A stretch of DNA of 64,000 nucleotides, taken from NCBI GenBank assembly GCA_008802785.1, contig VUYT01000008.1, forward strand, positions 1 through 64,000. Reading direction: 5' to 3'. Each line of letters begins with the position of its first letter. Within the stretch, counting starts at the first letter, position 1. The position numbers and the translations under genes were made by a program. Under the pieces are notes generated by a model. That model saw nothing but the letters and a program-made list of their open reading frames with translations. It searched no databases and was not told where the DNA came from. Shown piece by piece: positions 10,601 through 22,161 of the stretch. The DNA comes from Symmetrospora coprosmae (Eukaryota > Basidiomycota > Cystobasidiomycetes > Symmetrosporaceae).

Positions 10601-13600
10601 AAGGAAATGGGCTCTGTGAGACCCTAACGTACCATCTCGTCTGCGAGGATACCGTTGATGCCCTGCTCGTATAGGTTGGCGAGCCAGTTTAAGCCCTTCA
10701 GCTGATACTCTTTCAGCTGGCATGTCAGCATGGCTGGCTGCTTGACCGAAACGTCGCCAAGCATGGTCGGGTTCTGGAAGTTCATGTCGTCGACTGAGGC
10801 GGCAAAAGGCAGTGAAAATCATCAGTCATGCCGCAGACAGGCAAGTGCTAGCTTAAACTGCTTACGATCGATCTTGCCCATTTCCTTGTCGCCTGCCTTG
10901 TCTCCTGCCAAACGCGCCATCGCAGCGTCTCCTCCGTTCTCCAGCTCGGCCTCCTCATCGGACAAGCTCTTGTTCTCCTTTGACGCGGCCTGCTCGCTTG
11001 CATATGCCGAGTCAAACTGCTTGGCCTTGTTGCGCGCAATCTCGGCTGCAGCGAGGGCGTTCTTCCGTGCGTGCGAAATCAGGTTGCTCTCGTCCGCATC
11101 GCCAAAGTCAAGCTCGCGAAGGGCGGCAGCTTCGGCATCGCCGCCTTCTGCCAGTGCTTTGATCAGTGCACTTTCTGGCGCCGGACCAGGCGCGCCGTTC
11201 TTGTCGGCCGTGGATGTGCCGGCCGTGTCTGCGCTCTCTTCCATCTCGCTGGCTGTGAGCGGGGAGGCGTGATGAGGACAGGCCAAAAGGCGCAGTAGAG
11301 ATGTGGAAAGACAGGGCAGCCGTCAGCATGACTGGCAAGCGGAAGGCTGCTCGGCCCGCCGCGCAGAAACGAGAACAACCCACTCTTGAGCTTGCTTCCG
11401 ACGAAATGCGAGTAGAGCTCGGTCTGCGTGATGAGGAAGTTGAGCTTCCTGCTCTGACGCTGTGCTTCCCTTGCTTCCTCCTCCTTCCTGCTCTTGTCGA
11501 GGAGCTCCTTGTCGACTTTCCGCTTGGACTCGCGCTGGCTCTTCTCGTTGCCTTTGAGGTGCATAAGCATCTCGCGCATGACGCGCCGCGCCTTGATGCC
11601 AACATCTTTGGGAGCCTTGGGGTGCTTCGAGTTGTACTTTTTCGCCTCACGGGCGGCGGCCCCGCTGAGCCGGCGGTGAAAGACGGCGCGCGAGGCGACA
11701 CCCTGCTGATGAGCTTTGATGACTTTGGGAATGGCCGAGCGGGCAATGGCAGACCAGACCTTGCGCTCGAGGTCGACGTTCGGCTGTCCAGGTTTGAGAA
11801 GCGCAGCGGATGAAGCGCGACCTCCTGCTCCTGCTGCTTGTCGGTTGCTGCTGCTGCTCCCTTCTGGCCCTCCCGGAAAGAGCGCGGGCGAAGAACGTTG
11901 TGGGTTCGTCCCATCATCTGACGGGTAGCCGTTGCCCGTTAGAGCTGAGCGCCGCTCAGGATATGCATCATCGTCATCAAAGCGCTCCACTTTGATCCCC
12001 GGTGAGTCTATCCTCTGCCGTTTGCTGGCGTGCTCCTCCATCGAGGCGGCACCCAGCCCGAGGCCGTACCCTCTCGATGCGATGTCGTCCAGCGAAGGCA
12101 TCACTCGAGCTGCAGCATCGTGGGGATGGTGGTGATGACTGGTGACGGACGAAGAGGCCGATGAAGCTGCTCGCTTCCTCTGCTGCTGCTGCTGTCGCTG
12201 CTGTCCTGCCTCTCCTGGTGGTCCAGCTCCTGGGGGCTGAGGTGGTTGAGTCGGTCGATCGACGAGGGGACCAGCGGCACCCTTCGAGCTCGAGCTCGCG
12301 CTCGGCTGCAGCGAATGGGAAGAGGCCGCCGCCGCTCCATACCGTTCCTCCTCCCATCTGGATCTCTGATGAGCATCTCCGTTGACCATCCTGCTGTCAT
12401 CGTGTCCACTTCCCCCACCTCCTTCTGCTGTCGCTTCCGTCGCAGCGCCGCTGCCGCTGTAGCCCATGGTCGTCCCGCCGCTGCTGCTGGCGCTGCCGTA
12501 TGCTGTGCCCAGCTGCTGCTCCCATGCCGCTCCAACCATCTCGTCGTCCTCCGTATCATCGGCTAGCTCGTCAATCTCCTCTGGATCTATCTCCTCCTCC
12601 TGCTGCATCTGCATTTGCATCTGCATCTGGCGCGCCTGCTGCTTGGCTGTCGGCCGCCGCCTGCTGCTGCCACTGCTACCAAGACTGCTGCTCAGCGCTG
12701 CCGCCGCACTCACCCGGCCCTGCAAGTCGAACGCCGTCTTCCTCTCAAATCCGCCCTCTCGTAGCGCCTTGACCCTCTCGTTCTCCTGGTACTGCTTCTT
12801 CTCCTCGAGCGTCACACGCCGCTTCTTCCATCCTTCCCTCGCGGCTTCGCGCTTCCTCTCCGCTTTCTCTCGCAGCTCGTCCTGCTCGCGCTGTACACGC
12901 GCTCGCTTCTCTGCAGCGACCTCGCGCTGCTGGACACGCTGGAGCTGCTGCAGGCGCGCTGCCTCGGACGTCTCCTCTACGAGGCTTGTCAAACTGGATC
13001 CTCCGAAGGCTGTCACACGGTGCGCAGTCGCGAGAAGCGATGATGTCTGCAGAGCACTGTACGCGAGCACGCCCAGTCGGCGCGACTCGGCCGTCTGCTG
13101 TGCAATGCTGTCGATGTAGGCCCTGTAGACGTGGGCGTGTCTTTCAAGCTCGGAGACATCCTCTGTACGCGTAGTGGAGCTTGCGGTCAGCTCGGGAGGA
13201 GCCGCGACAGACTCGCAATACACAAGACTCACCGGCTCCTAGTTGATCTAGACTGTTTGCCCATTCGTCTGCCTTCCAAGTGCTGGTGCTGACCGTTGGG
13301 CGGCTGGCCTGGTACTCGTCATCGTCGTGGTGCTCGGTGGTCGTCGCTGCTGAGGCAGCTGCTGCTGCTCCTCGCTTCCTTGCCTAAGGACGACTCGAGA
13401 GGGCATCAGTAGCGCACTCGTTGCGACCAACGACGGGACGCGGAGAGGCCGCTCACCTTCTTGGCGGGTGGTGCGGCTGTGGTAGCAGCTGACGCTGTAG
13501 GCGTCACCAGCGTTGGACGAGGTGGTGCCGCGACGGCCTGCTGAAGAGGAGGGGCAGCAGCAGAAGAAGCAGCAGCAGCAAAGGGGAGCTGCTCTTCAGG

Positions 13601-13726
13601 CTGGAGTTGCTGCTGTGCTGCAGTCCCGTCATGACTGTAGCCGTGCTCGAGCTGCTGCTCCTCCCCTGCCCCCTCTGGCTCTGGCTCTGGCTCTGGCTCT
13701 GCGTTCAGCAGCGAGCCCAAGTCCAT
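7650..13726 (-). CDS. INO80: INO80 complex catalytic ATPase
   Basis: Swi2/Snf2 ATPase that slides nucleosomes and handles H2A.Z as the core of the INO80 complex. Nine exons on the minus strand (13726-13457, 13383-13233, 13162-11384, 11252-10866, 10793-10633, 10567-10132, 10056-9418, 9349-9211, 9150-7650) give 1820 residues with all phases closing. Features in order: Ala/Gln/Glu-rich N-terminus; a basic helical DBINO domain around 605-735; helicase N-lobe from about 870 with motif I GLGKT and motif II DEAQ; the long family-specific insertion; helicase C-lobe with [11 protein letters not shown] and HRLGQQRQV around 1455-1570; and a Lys/Pro/Arg-rich AT-hook-like tail. DBINO plus the split helicase separates it from other Snf2 proteins. 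An intron falls exactly between the DEM and GLGKT of motif I. The start is set by MDLGSLLN; an in-frame ATG 180 bases upstream is possible. Confidence 0.95.
13673..13701 (-). repeat. 6-bp tandem repeat encoding Glu-Pro in Ino80
   Basis: About five copies of CTCTGG on the plus strand, read on the minus strand as an acidic Glu-Pro repeat near residue 10-18 of Ino80. It looks like a coding microsatellite likely to vary in length. Confidence 0.75.
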
Positions 13727-14517
13727 CGTGCCGGCCGCTGTGGAGGGGGATGGCGGTGGACAGCTAGCTATAGCAGCAGCTGCAGGCGAAGTGTAGACAG
13801 ACGATGCTTGCGAGTAGTACAGAACTGTCTTGTGATATGTAACGAGTGCAAACAGACCAAGGCCCCCGAGCTTTGCTTGCACTATTAACCAATCAGTCAC
13901 TCCCACCCGCGCCCTTTGCTCGCGCCCCTGCCGTTCCCTCTTCTGGGCTCAGGCTGCTGCGAAACTCGAGCTGGTGGTCGGCGCCGGGCGGCGTGCGTGG
14001 GTGGCGAAGAAGAAGGAGCCCACGCGGGGCGGCCAGGTGATTTTATACCGGCAAACTGGCAGCAAGGGTGCAGCAGGTTGTATGTCGGAGCTGCATATAC
14101 AGGCCATAGACTGCACAGACCACAAAAAGGATGCAGCAGCCGGCAGTTCGCCGCTCCGGATCCAGGCACACGTCCCGCTCGCTCGCTGCCCTTTGCTGAG
14201 GCGATCGACTCCGACAGCTCCAGCGCGACGTCAACGTCGTCAGCATCAGCACCACAGGCGCGTGTTGTGTCCCTCCGACTTCTCGAATAAGTGTACTTCG
14301 GTCGGCGCGGCTGGAAGTTTCGACCGCTGGGAGCAGTCCAAGTCGAATGGGTGCGCTATCGACGGGTTCGCCCAAAACGCGCGCAACGTGCAGCTGACGG
14401 GCGTCTCCGACCACAGACCCGCAGGCAAGCGGTTTTGGTGGCGTCAAACAGCCCCGCTCGGAAGCAGCTAACAAAGCGAATACCTTCGACGAGAACAACG
14501 GAGATCATCGCTCCGTC
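13727..14517. other. divergent promoter region INO80 / cyclo-ligase
   Basis: About 790 bp between two divergent start codons. Open frames here are Arg/Ser-rich and lack recognisable features, so I treat them as chance. The region presumably carries both promoters; I found no clear TATA box. Confidence 0.4.
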
Positions 14518-15589
14518 ATGACCAGCTCGGGCCCAAGCGTCACCGCCATCTATGCGGCCAAGACGGCTCTGAGGCAAACCATGCGCGCCCGCCTGGCAAA
14601 GCTGAATGAGGGCGCTCTGGCCTCGCAAGGTGTGCATGCGCCCCCCAGGAACCCCGGTAACAGAGGTCCTGATCTGCTTGTTCCACCACCTCTTGTCCGA
14701 CCGCGCACAGCCGTCGCCGTGACGCGCAAAGTGCTGCAACACCCCTGGTACCAGCAAGCGCAACGGTTATCCATTTACGTCTCAATGCCCTCTTCTGAGC
14801 TACGGACGGATGCCATCGTACTAGACGCTTTGGGGCAAGGTGCTGCTTGAATTAGATCCATCGCAGCCTACCTTCCACGCTGACACGACGACAATCCGCA
14901 GGAAAACAGGTCTTCATCCCCTTTACGCCGCGAGGTAACGATGCCGCTGGTCAGCAGTACCCTATGCAGATGCTGCGCCTAAGAGACACTCAAGACTTCG
15001 AGGCGCTCCTTCCCAATAAATGGAAGATCCGCGAGTTCTTGGAAGAAGGGCGCGATGTTCGTGAACACGGTCAGTTCCGAATCCGGCAGGGATGGCGCTC
15101 AAGGCCAGTCACTGACAACATCTCTATGTTTCCTGGCGTGTCTACAGCGCTTGACGAGGTTACAGAGCAAGGCCTGGACCTGATCTTCGTGCCTGGTAAG
15201 AACCGCCGGGTCTTGTATACGCCCTGCTCACCAAAAAGGCTGATGTTGCTGTCTTTTCAGGACTCGCATTTGACAAGCAAAGAGATCGCCTCGGGCACGG
15301 AAGGGGGTACTACGATGCGTATCTCACGCGATGTGCCGAGTTCAGTGCAAAACATGGACATTCCGCACCAAAGACGAGTAGGTTCGGGTTGCGTTGGCTC
15401 GCCTTGAGATGGACCCTCTTGCTCACCGTCATCGCACGGGCAGTCGCACTGGCGCTTGATGAGCAGATACTCGATGGCGAAGAGCGGATACCAACGATAT
15501 CGACAGCGTTAGATGCGGCCAGCGGGCGGGCACACAAAGATCTCAAGCCAGATGCGATTCTATTCCCGAAGGCTGAGTTGCAAGCGTGA
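14518..15589 (+). CDS. FAU1: 5-formyltetrahydrofolate cyclo-ligase
   Basis: ATP-dependent conversion of 5-formyl-THF to 5,10-methenyl-THF in folate one-carbon metabolism (MTHFS, EC 6.3.3.2). Six exons (14518-14629, 14711-14839, 14902-15069, 15148-15195, 15261-15377, 15444-15589) give 239 residues, a normal family length. The family signature is clear: LRQTMRARL near the N-terminus, YVSMPSSELRT, the PGLAFD segment, and the nucleotide/substrate loop RDRLGHGRGYYDAYL near residue 160. The C-terminus ends with an AELQA tail. Introns 1 (81 bp) and 3 (78 bp) are multiples of three without stops, so unspliced forms would stay in frame; the spliced form matches the family better. The start is the first ATG giving the family N-terminal helix. 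Confidence 0.92.
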
Positions 15590-15781
15590 GGTAGGTCAGC
15601 GGCTCTGATGAGTCGGGTGCGTGTATCATGCATTAAAAGTGTCACATAGCCAATTCTAGAGGTATACACATGATTCATCGATGGCGCGTGTCTATCGCTA
15701 CAGACATGTTAGATCCCCTGACGGATATTGCCCCTCCTGTGTCCAACGTCCATAAGCGTGAGCTGCATCGCGTACGTCTGC
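15590..15781. other. convergent intergenic region
   Basis: Short gap between two convergent stop codons, holding both 3' ends. Nothing else is evident. Confidence 0.4.
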
Positions 15782-16615
15782 TTAGACTACACCGCCGCCC
15801 TGTCGCTGAGTTCCGTAGTAGCTGGATGCTTCACCTCCGTTGGCAGTGTGTGCCGCAGGAGGCGGGCCAGGCGGGGCAGAGTACTTGTTGGCCTCATAGG
15901 CGGGCGCAGGAGGGGGCGAAGAGGGCGGTGCGTACGTCGTCTGTCCTTGAGCGGAAGGCGCAGAGCCGGCGTCGACCTCGCCGCGGTATTCACCGTTGTT
16001 GTAGGAGTAGCCCTGGCCAGCTGGCGCGCCATACGACTGCTGCTGGTTGTACTGGGGCTGCTGTCCGTACTGCTGGCCGTAATAGCCAGAACCAGGGACT
16101 GGCTGAGTCTGCGCCATGGCTGGCTGGCTACGAGCGGGAAGGGAAGGGAAGGAAGACACGTCAGTAAGCCGTCACGTTTGTCCGTGCAGCCGAGCCGGTC
16201 CTACAGACTGACTTGACGTATGCCTCGTTGGCGCGGCGAGAGCGACGGCGCCTGACGAAGCAGAGCACAAAGAGGAGGATGAGGAGCAGTCCTCCTGCAA
16301 CAGCACCGACGATGGCTCCGGCAAGCGAGCTGGACAGTACGAGGAAGCGCGTCAAAAGTGGTCCAGACAATCAGAGCAGCCGGCGCACCAGACTCACCCG
16401 CCGAAGAGTCCGCGTCTCCTGCAGCGGTAGCGTCCGAAGTTGTCGTAGTAGCAGTTTCTTTAGGTAAGTGGAAGGACAGAGTCGTTAGTGCCTGACTCTG
16501 CGAGCAAAGCAAGGATCGCCGTCGACACGCACCGGTTGTACTGCGCCGCCACAGATTGAGTCAATGACGCGACGAGCAAGGCCGTAGCCAGAGTGTTCTT
16601 TGCGATTGATGCCAT
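15782..16615 (-). CDS. Rcr-type single-pass membrane protein
   Basis: Likely relative of yeast Rcr1/Rcr2, small membrane proteins that affect chitin deposition and endosome-plasma membrane traffic through PY motifs. Four exons (16615-16533, 16457-16398, 16329-16213, 16127-15782) give 201 residues. In order: signal peptide (MASIAKNTLATALLVASL, cleavage near AAQ); a short lumenal Cys motif NCYYDNFGRYRC; one transmembrane helix (AIVGAVAGGLLLILLFVLCF) at about 51-72; a basic stop-transfer RRRRSRR; and a Tyr/Gln/Pro-rich cytosolic tail with PPAPAYEANKYSAPP. The exon set was chosen because strong GTGAGT and branch sites give this frame; another frame through exon 2 would be Thr-rich but needs weak sites. 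The Rcr name is inferred from layout, not from a full alignment. Confidence 0.65.
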
Positions 16616-17101
16616 ACTAATCTTTGGTGATACGTGGAGAAATGGGATGGTCTAAGCCAAGCAGCGATGTGCAGAAAGCGATGCAACGTCTCCAAGACTT
16701 TCGAAGCCCCAAAGACAGGGGCACGAGCCCGTCGCAATCGTGACGTCGGTGACTTGACGCCCAAGCCGAAATTAGGGGGTGGCGGAAGCATCCAGGCCCC
16801 GCGGGCGCACCGAGCAAAACGCAATCATCTCCTCCGGCCTACTGGGCGCGCAGCCGAGGCATCGCCCGTGTCGCGTTAGCAGACTGTCCATATGCATGCC
16901 GCCTTGTCTGCCCGGGCTTGCTGCTACTTCCGGGGCAACGCCGTCTACACTGCCGCTCGGCCCTTTCCCGAGCTCGACTTCCCTTGCCAGTCCCGGCGCA
17001 ATGACCTTCGTTTCGTTTCCTTGCGAGCCATGCTCAACTGACTTGCTCGTCCCGGGTCCGAGTCTTTCTCATCTTCTTGTATCTGAGAAGGTTCGCTCTT
17101 C
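16616..17101. other. divergent promoter region Rcr-type / DUF3605
   Basis: About 490 bp between divergent start codons. It presumably holds both promoters. I see no gene, repeat or clear TATA box. Confidence 0.4.
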
Positions 17102-17965
17102 ATGCATTCGGAGGCAGGGTCCATGGGACCGACCCCGAGCGTTGACGAGCTCCTGCAGCGCGTTCGAGGGGTTCTCACAACCGCAGAGCCCGTCCACTCG
17201 CATGCCGACTTGATTCGCATAGTCAAGGAATGGTAAGCTAGCTAGCCGTACCTTTCCCTGACTCCCATTGCACACTGAGAAGCCCCGACTCGCAGCGACC
17301 TTTCCGCCTTCTACCGCGTTCCGCAGCTCGAGGAGATATACTCGAGCCTCTTCCTCCCAGCTGTCAAGCGCGAGTACGGTTCGACCGAAGCGTTTCTGTA
17401 CAAGCGACTCGGTTGGTCTCCTGACGACGTGCTCAAAGCGAGAAAGACGGGCCGACCGTTCACACGCGACATTGGACCCAGCGACCACCGGGTTGTCCGC
17501 AATGACTGGCCGTATGGTGTTCCAAGGGAGTACGAGTGCGTGCGGTCCGGATGCACTTCGTTGAGATGCAGACTGATACATGCCCATCAGGCACTGGCTA
17601 GTCTGGACGCTGCTCCCGCTTGTGAACTGGTCGAAAGCAGGAACCTTCGTTTCCGAGCGTGGCATCGCAGGGCGCGTGTGCCCGCAATCGCAAGACGCTT
17701 CGACAACCATTAATGCAGAGGGCAATAGATCCGAACCGGTTTGCGAGGAGATTGTCGCTTTCGCCAAGCAGCAGTGGCCAGACGCGAGCGAGATCTTCTG
17801 GATCGTCAACCCCGTTGCCCTACAGACGGTGCCAGGTCTGGTGCGTGGCGAGTGTCTCTGCAAGTTACGTCCTAGCTACCTATGTGCTGATACCTGACGT
17901 GCCTTCTCGCACCATCCACGCTGGTCCAGGCTCACGCCCATGTCTTTGTGCGGCGGTCCACATAG
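17102..17965 (+). CDS. DUF3605 family protein
   Basis: Member of a fungal family of unknown function (DUF3605). Four exons (17102-17232, 17296-17535, 17591-17840, 17930-17965) give 218 residues. The family hallmark is the central NDWPYGVPREYEHWLVW tract, followed by KQQWPDASEIFWIVNP and a C-terminal AHAHVFVR segment. The N-terminal part has the SAFYRVPQLEEIYSSLFLP helix and YGSTEAFLYKRLGW. The ATG used is the first after an in-frame stop, which fixes the start well. There is no signal peptide or membrane segment, so a soluble protein is expected. Function is unknown; some family members are annotated only by the domain name. Confidence 0.8.
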
Positions 17966-18568
17966 GGCATTGGATGGAATGGACAGGAACCACGCACGTA
18001 CTGTGCCCGGGGAGCGCTCATTACGAGCAGATGTATATGCTCGCCTTCGATGATTAGGCTCGTTCGCGAGCAGACAGCAATAGCGATAATAGAGCGGTTG
18101 TAGACTACTTATCGCCGCCCGGTGCAGCATGGCTTCGCCGCGTATTTCACGTTGTCAGCACGTCCCGCATCGAGATCACACCGCATTCCCTGCATCGATC
18201 CAGCAATGATAAGTAGGTGGGAGATGCTTCTTTGTTGAGCGGTGTTGCTTCGGGCCAGGGTCGGGAGATGCTCGAGCACTATCAGGAAGCCACGCTTCCC
18301 TTATCTTTCGGACAGAGAGGCCGTTGAAGATCCTTGCATACCAACACACCGCTACCTGCACTGGCCGGTAGAGGCAGCGCTCCATACAGCGACGTAGCAC
18401 TACCACGCAGTGCTGCCCGCCCGACCTTGGACAGAGCAGTCGCTATCCAGCGCTTTGTTCGCTGCTAATTGCGTGACAGCAGTCGCTCCACGCATGACAT
18501 GACGGCTGCTGGAGACGAGCACAACGCCCAGAAGAGGAAGCTCGGATAGGTAAACACGCCGAACCGTT
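17966..18568. other. intergenic region upstream of the Zn2Cys6 factor
   Basis: About 600 bp between two plus-strand genes. It should contain the DUF3605 terminator region and the transcription-factor promoter. No coding or RNA feature could be supported. Confidence 0.4.
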
Positions 18569-21500
18569 ATGCAACAAGGTCAAGGAAGCGCGCCTCCCGC
18601 TTCAACATCGCGCTACATTGCCGTCCCTGCCCGCGGGCCCGCGTCGAGCGTGGCCGTGGCAACGCCGTTGCAGCAGCGGCACAACGGCGGCGGCGGCATG
18701 AACGGCCACGGTGAAAGCAGCCACGGCTACATGGCAGCTGCTGGCTCCTACGAGCCCTATACCGGCTACACGGACGATGCGAATTATGCGCCGCCGCACC
18801 TGCCGCACCGCGCGAGCGTTTCCTCCGAGCGCGAACAGGAGTATGGCGGCGGCGGCGCCGCGCACGGTGGCAGTCCCGTGACGGCGCTCGCCGCAGGTCA
18901 GAATGGCGTGAAGAGCCAGAAGAGGACGATACAGTCGTGCTCAGAATGCAAGCGCAGGAAGATCAAGTGTGAGTTGGCGGAACCCACTCCGCTTCCGCCT
19001 CCCTAGACGTTCTCATCAAGCTCACGACGTGTCTCCACCTGTTTCAACAACGCAGGCAACCGCGTGTACCCATGTTCGTACCGGTCCAATCCTTGCGGAG
19101 ACTTGATGCAGTGCTGACGTGATGTCCTGTCCCTCTACAGGCGGTCCCTGCATCCTTCGGGGTGAGGAGTCCATCTGCAAAGAAGTCGAGAAAGTCGAGC
19201 CCGTGCACACGCCTGTCCCGACTATGGCCGACTTCGAGCTGGCACTGGCACGGATCGCCCAGCTCGAAGAATCCGTTGCGGGTTTCCAAGAGACGGTCAG
19301 CAGCTTGTCGATGCGTGTCGCTCAACCTGCAAGCGGATCTGGTCGACCTCACCCCAGCCAACAAATCTACCCACATATGCAAGCACAGCCGCAGTACTCA
19401 TCCTCGAGCAACTCAGCGCAAGGCTACGCCATTCAGGAGGCTCATCTCTTCAGACCAGCGTCAGCCAACGCGCGGACGTCGCAGGAGAGAACAAAGTTGC
19501 GGGGAAATGGCAAGGACGGTGAGCACGCAAGCGAGCAGGGTCACGAGAGGGAACGAGATCACGAGGCGATGGCCATGATGCTCGAGGACTTTGCGATGAA
19601 CAACCGCGCGAATCGAGATCGCGCAGCCAAAATTATGAGCACAAACGTTCCGACCGCGACTCCGGTTCTTGCAGCCTCTACGCTGCCTCACAGGACAGGG
19701 CAGGAAGCGAACGCAACGAGTGGTGCCAAAAACTCTAGCCAGATCACATCGCCTCCGCCTCGCCTCCCAGGCATCACGCAGCTCCTGCCGCCGCTCCCGC
19801 CGACCTATGATGGTGGCAATGGCAAGGCTATCGCCCTGCTCGAGATGTCACACCCACTCTCTGGCCTAGTACACACGGACACCGACTACATTGCCAAGCT
19901 CGTCGCACAAGCGCCGGACCCGCTGCGTGGCTGGCGTCTTGTCCAATACTATTTCACGCACCTCGAGTGGTACTCACGCGTGCTGCATGCCCCCACTTTT
20001 ATCGACGAATGCAAGCACCTCCTTTCTCTACCGCCAGCTTCCGTATCCGGCCGGGTGCGACCGTCCTTTCTGGCAACGTACTTTGTCGTACTCTGCATCA
20101 GCTTGCAGTACGTTGGCGAGGGCGAGAGAAGCGAGCTGGGCATGACGGTAGAGCAGGCACGCTCTTTATCGATGCGGATGTTTTCGGCGGCGCAAGGCCT
20201 CTTGTGGCTGTGCGACTTTCTCGGTGCCCACTCCCTCGAGCATTTACAGGTCATCGTGTAGGTCGAGGCAAGTCGGCAAGTCTAGAGGTGACAAGCAACT
20301 GACAGAACGTCACTGCGCAGACTCATGGGAGTTTACCAGTACAATGTTGGCCAGGCGGACTCGCACGTCGCTCTGCTTGGTAGTGGTATCAAGGTGAGCT
20401 TGAATTGGCATTCCGACCTCCTCGATTGGCGACACTGATTGCTGCCCGGTTGTCCGGCTGCCCGGCTGCCCGGCTGTTTTCTGATCTCAGATCGCTCAGA
20501 ACATCGGGCTATCACGCTTGGGCGCGGAGCAAGCGGATGTCCGCTGGCCGGACGCCTGGACAGATCCGCTACGTCGCGAGATCGGCCGCCGTGTCTGGTG
20601 GAATCTTATCTTTCTCGACTGGTCGCATGCTATCGCGCACAATGGGTGCTACAGCATTCACCCGAGCCAGAACTTCACCGTCTTTCCAAGCAATGTCAAT
20701 GACGATGATCTCGTACACGGAACGATTGCGCCTAAGCCTTGGGACCAGCATACGGATGCTAGCTTTACGATCGCCAAGATGCGTTTCGTCTGTCTCTACG
20801 TGAGCTTCTGCCTCTCTAAGCATATGTTGACGGAAATAACACTAAGCCCACGTGTGCTGTATGTAGCGTGAGCTTGTCGATCACCAGACAGCCAATAGCC
20901 CGCCCTCGTACTCGTTCATCTTGGAGATGGATACGAAGATTGTCCGAACTCTCGACTCTCTGCCGTCCTTCTTCAGGGGCGCGACACCGCCAGCGGACAG
21001 CTTCAACGACTCACTCGTCATGGAGTGCCTGCTCATCCAACTTATCGGCGAGACGCGCCTGCTGCGGCTGCATCGTCCATACCTGAGTCGAGGATACAAG
21101 GACCGGAAGTTTTCATCGTCGAAAGATCGCTGTGTGAATTCGGCTCGATCGATCCTCGTCCTGCTCAAGACCGCCGAGAAGGCCGCACCTATCCTGCTCG
21201 GCACCTGGCTTGTCCTCTTCTACGGGTTCGGAGCGGTAAGCGGCCATGCACGGTTGTGTGCTGAGGCACTCTCACAGGCAGCTGACGTACGCGTATGTCT
21301 AGGCCGTAGTGACCTTCATCGATCTCTGCCATGGGACTGCTCGTGGAGACAGCGCAGCTTGCGAAGAAAAGCGAGGGCAGATTCGCGACATGATTACCCT
21401 TCTACGGAATGCACAACACATCAGCGATGCAGCCAGAAATGCCATCACTCTTCTCGAAGGTCTCCTCGGTGAGTTTGAAGGCAGCGTGTCCTCCCAGCTC

Positions 21501-22161
21501 CACCACTGAGCTGACTCCTATCTTGCCATCGATTGTCAGCGGCCGAGGAGGATCTCGTCGGCTCGACTGGCACCAAAAGTCCGAATCGCATCAATAAGCG
21601 AAAAGCAGATGCCTCGCCGGAAGAGGGCGAGCCGTTCCGTCGGGTCGTCAAGAAGCTGCTGATCGATGCCGCACCATCGCAGCCAGAGCTTGACCCGCGC
21701 CTTGTACCTTCACCGCCCTTGGCGGCAACAACGACTGGCATTCCGCAATTCTCGCCCGCGACACAGGGCAGCTCGCAGTTGCTGCCAGGTGCGCCATATC
21801 AGCTACCGGATGCGGGCGCGAGCAATCAGGTCGGGTACCAGACTTTCCAGCCTCCTCCGTTCCAGCCGGATTTTGATATCTTCCTGGAGGGCAGCAAGTC
21901 GTATGCTCCGGCGGGTGGCTCGCATCACGGGCATCAGTTCCATCTTCCCGGCGCCAGCGGGCCTAATCTCGGTCCTCACGAGCTGTCGCAGGGTGAGCTA
22001 GCGCCTTCGGGGGCACTGGTTGCCGTCACAAAGGCTGACTTGCTTTGCCTTCATGCATAGTCTTCCTCGACGACATGATTTCGTCTCTTTTCGCCAATGA
22101 CGGGTCCGCAGCTTCGGATCCTCCGGCAAATTCCGCATCGGGCGCATGGGCCATGCAGTAG
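18569..22161 (+). CDS. Zn2Cys6 transcription factor with fungal MHR domain
   Basis: Binuclear zinc-cluster regulator expected to bind DNA in the nucleus. Nine exons (18569-18968, 19056-19073, 19141-20257, 20321-20393, 20491-20799, 20867-21235, 21303-21468, 21540-21992, 22061-22161) give 1001 residues. The zinc cluster at about 124-150 reads CSECKRRKIKC, then NRVYPC, then GPC and ILRGEESIC, so six Cys are present with normal spacing. A Leu-type coiled coil follows (LALARIAQLEESVAGFQE). The middle homology region is recognised by LMGVYQYNVGQADSHVALLGSGIKIAQ and RREIGRRVWWNLIFLDW. The tail holds a basic NKRKADASPEEGE tract. Two introns interrupt the zinc cluster and leave an 18-nt exon between them. 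Target genes cannot be told from the sequence. Confidence 0.9.
19056..19073 (+). other. 18-nt exon inside the zinc cluster
   Basis: This exon encodes only the NRVYP linker of the zinc cluster. The intron before it splits the third Cys codon and the intron after it splits the fourth. Joining through it restores the six-Cys pattern exactly, which is the main evidence for it. Confidence 0.8.
20441..20476. repeat. 8-bp minisatellite in intron 4 of the Zn2Cys6 gene
   Basis: Four copies of a GCTGCCCG-like unit, one degenerate, between the donor at 20394 and the acceptor at 20490. It lies in non-coding sequence. Confidence 0.7.

Noticed and set aside
13916-14498. Frames on both strands between INO80 and the cyclo-ligase gene
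   Set aside because: They lie in a divergent promoter region and have biased Arg/Ser/Cys composition with no domain.
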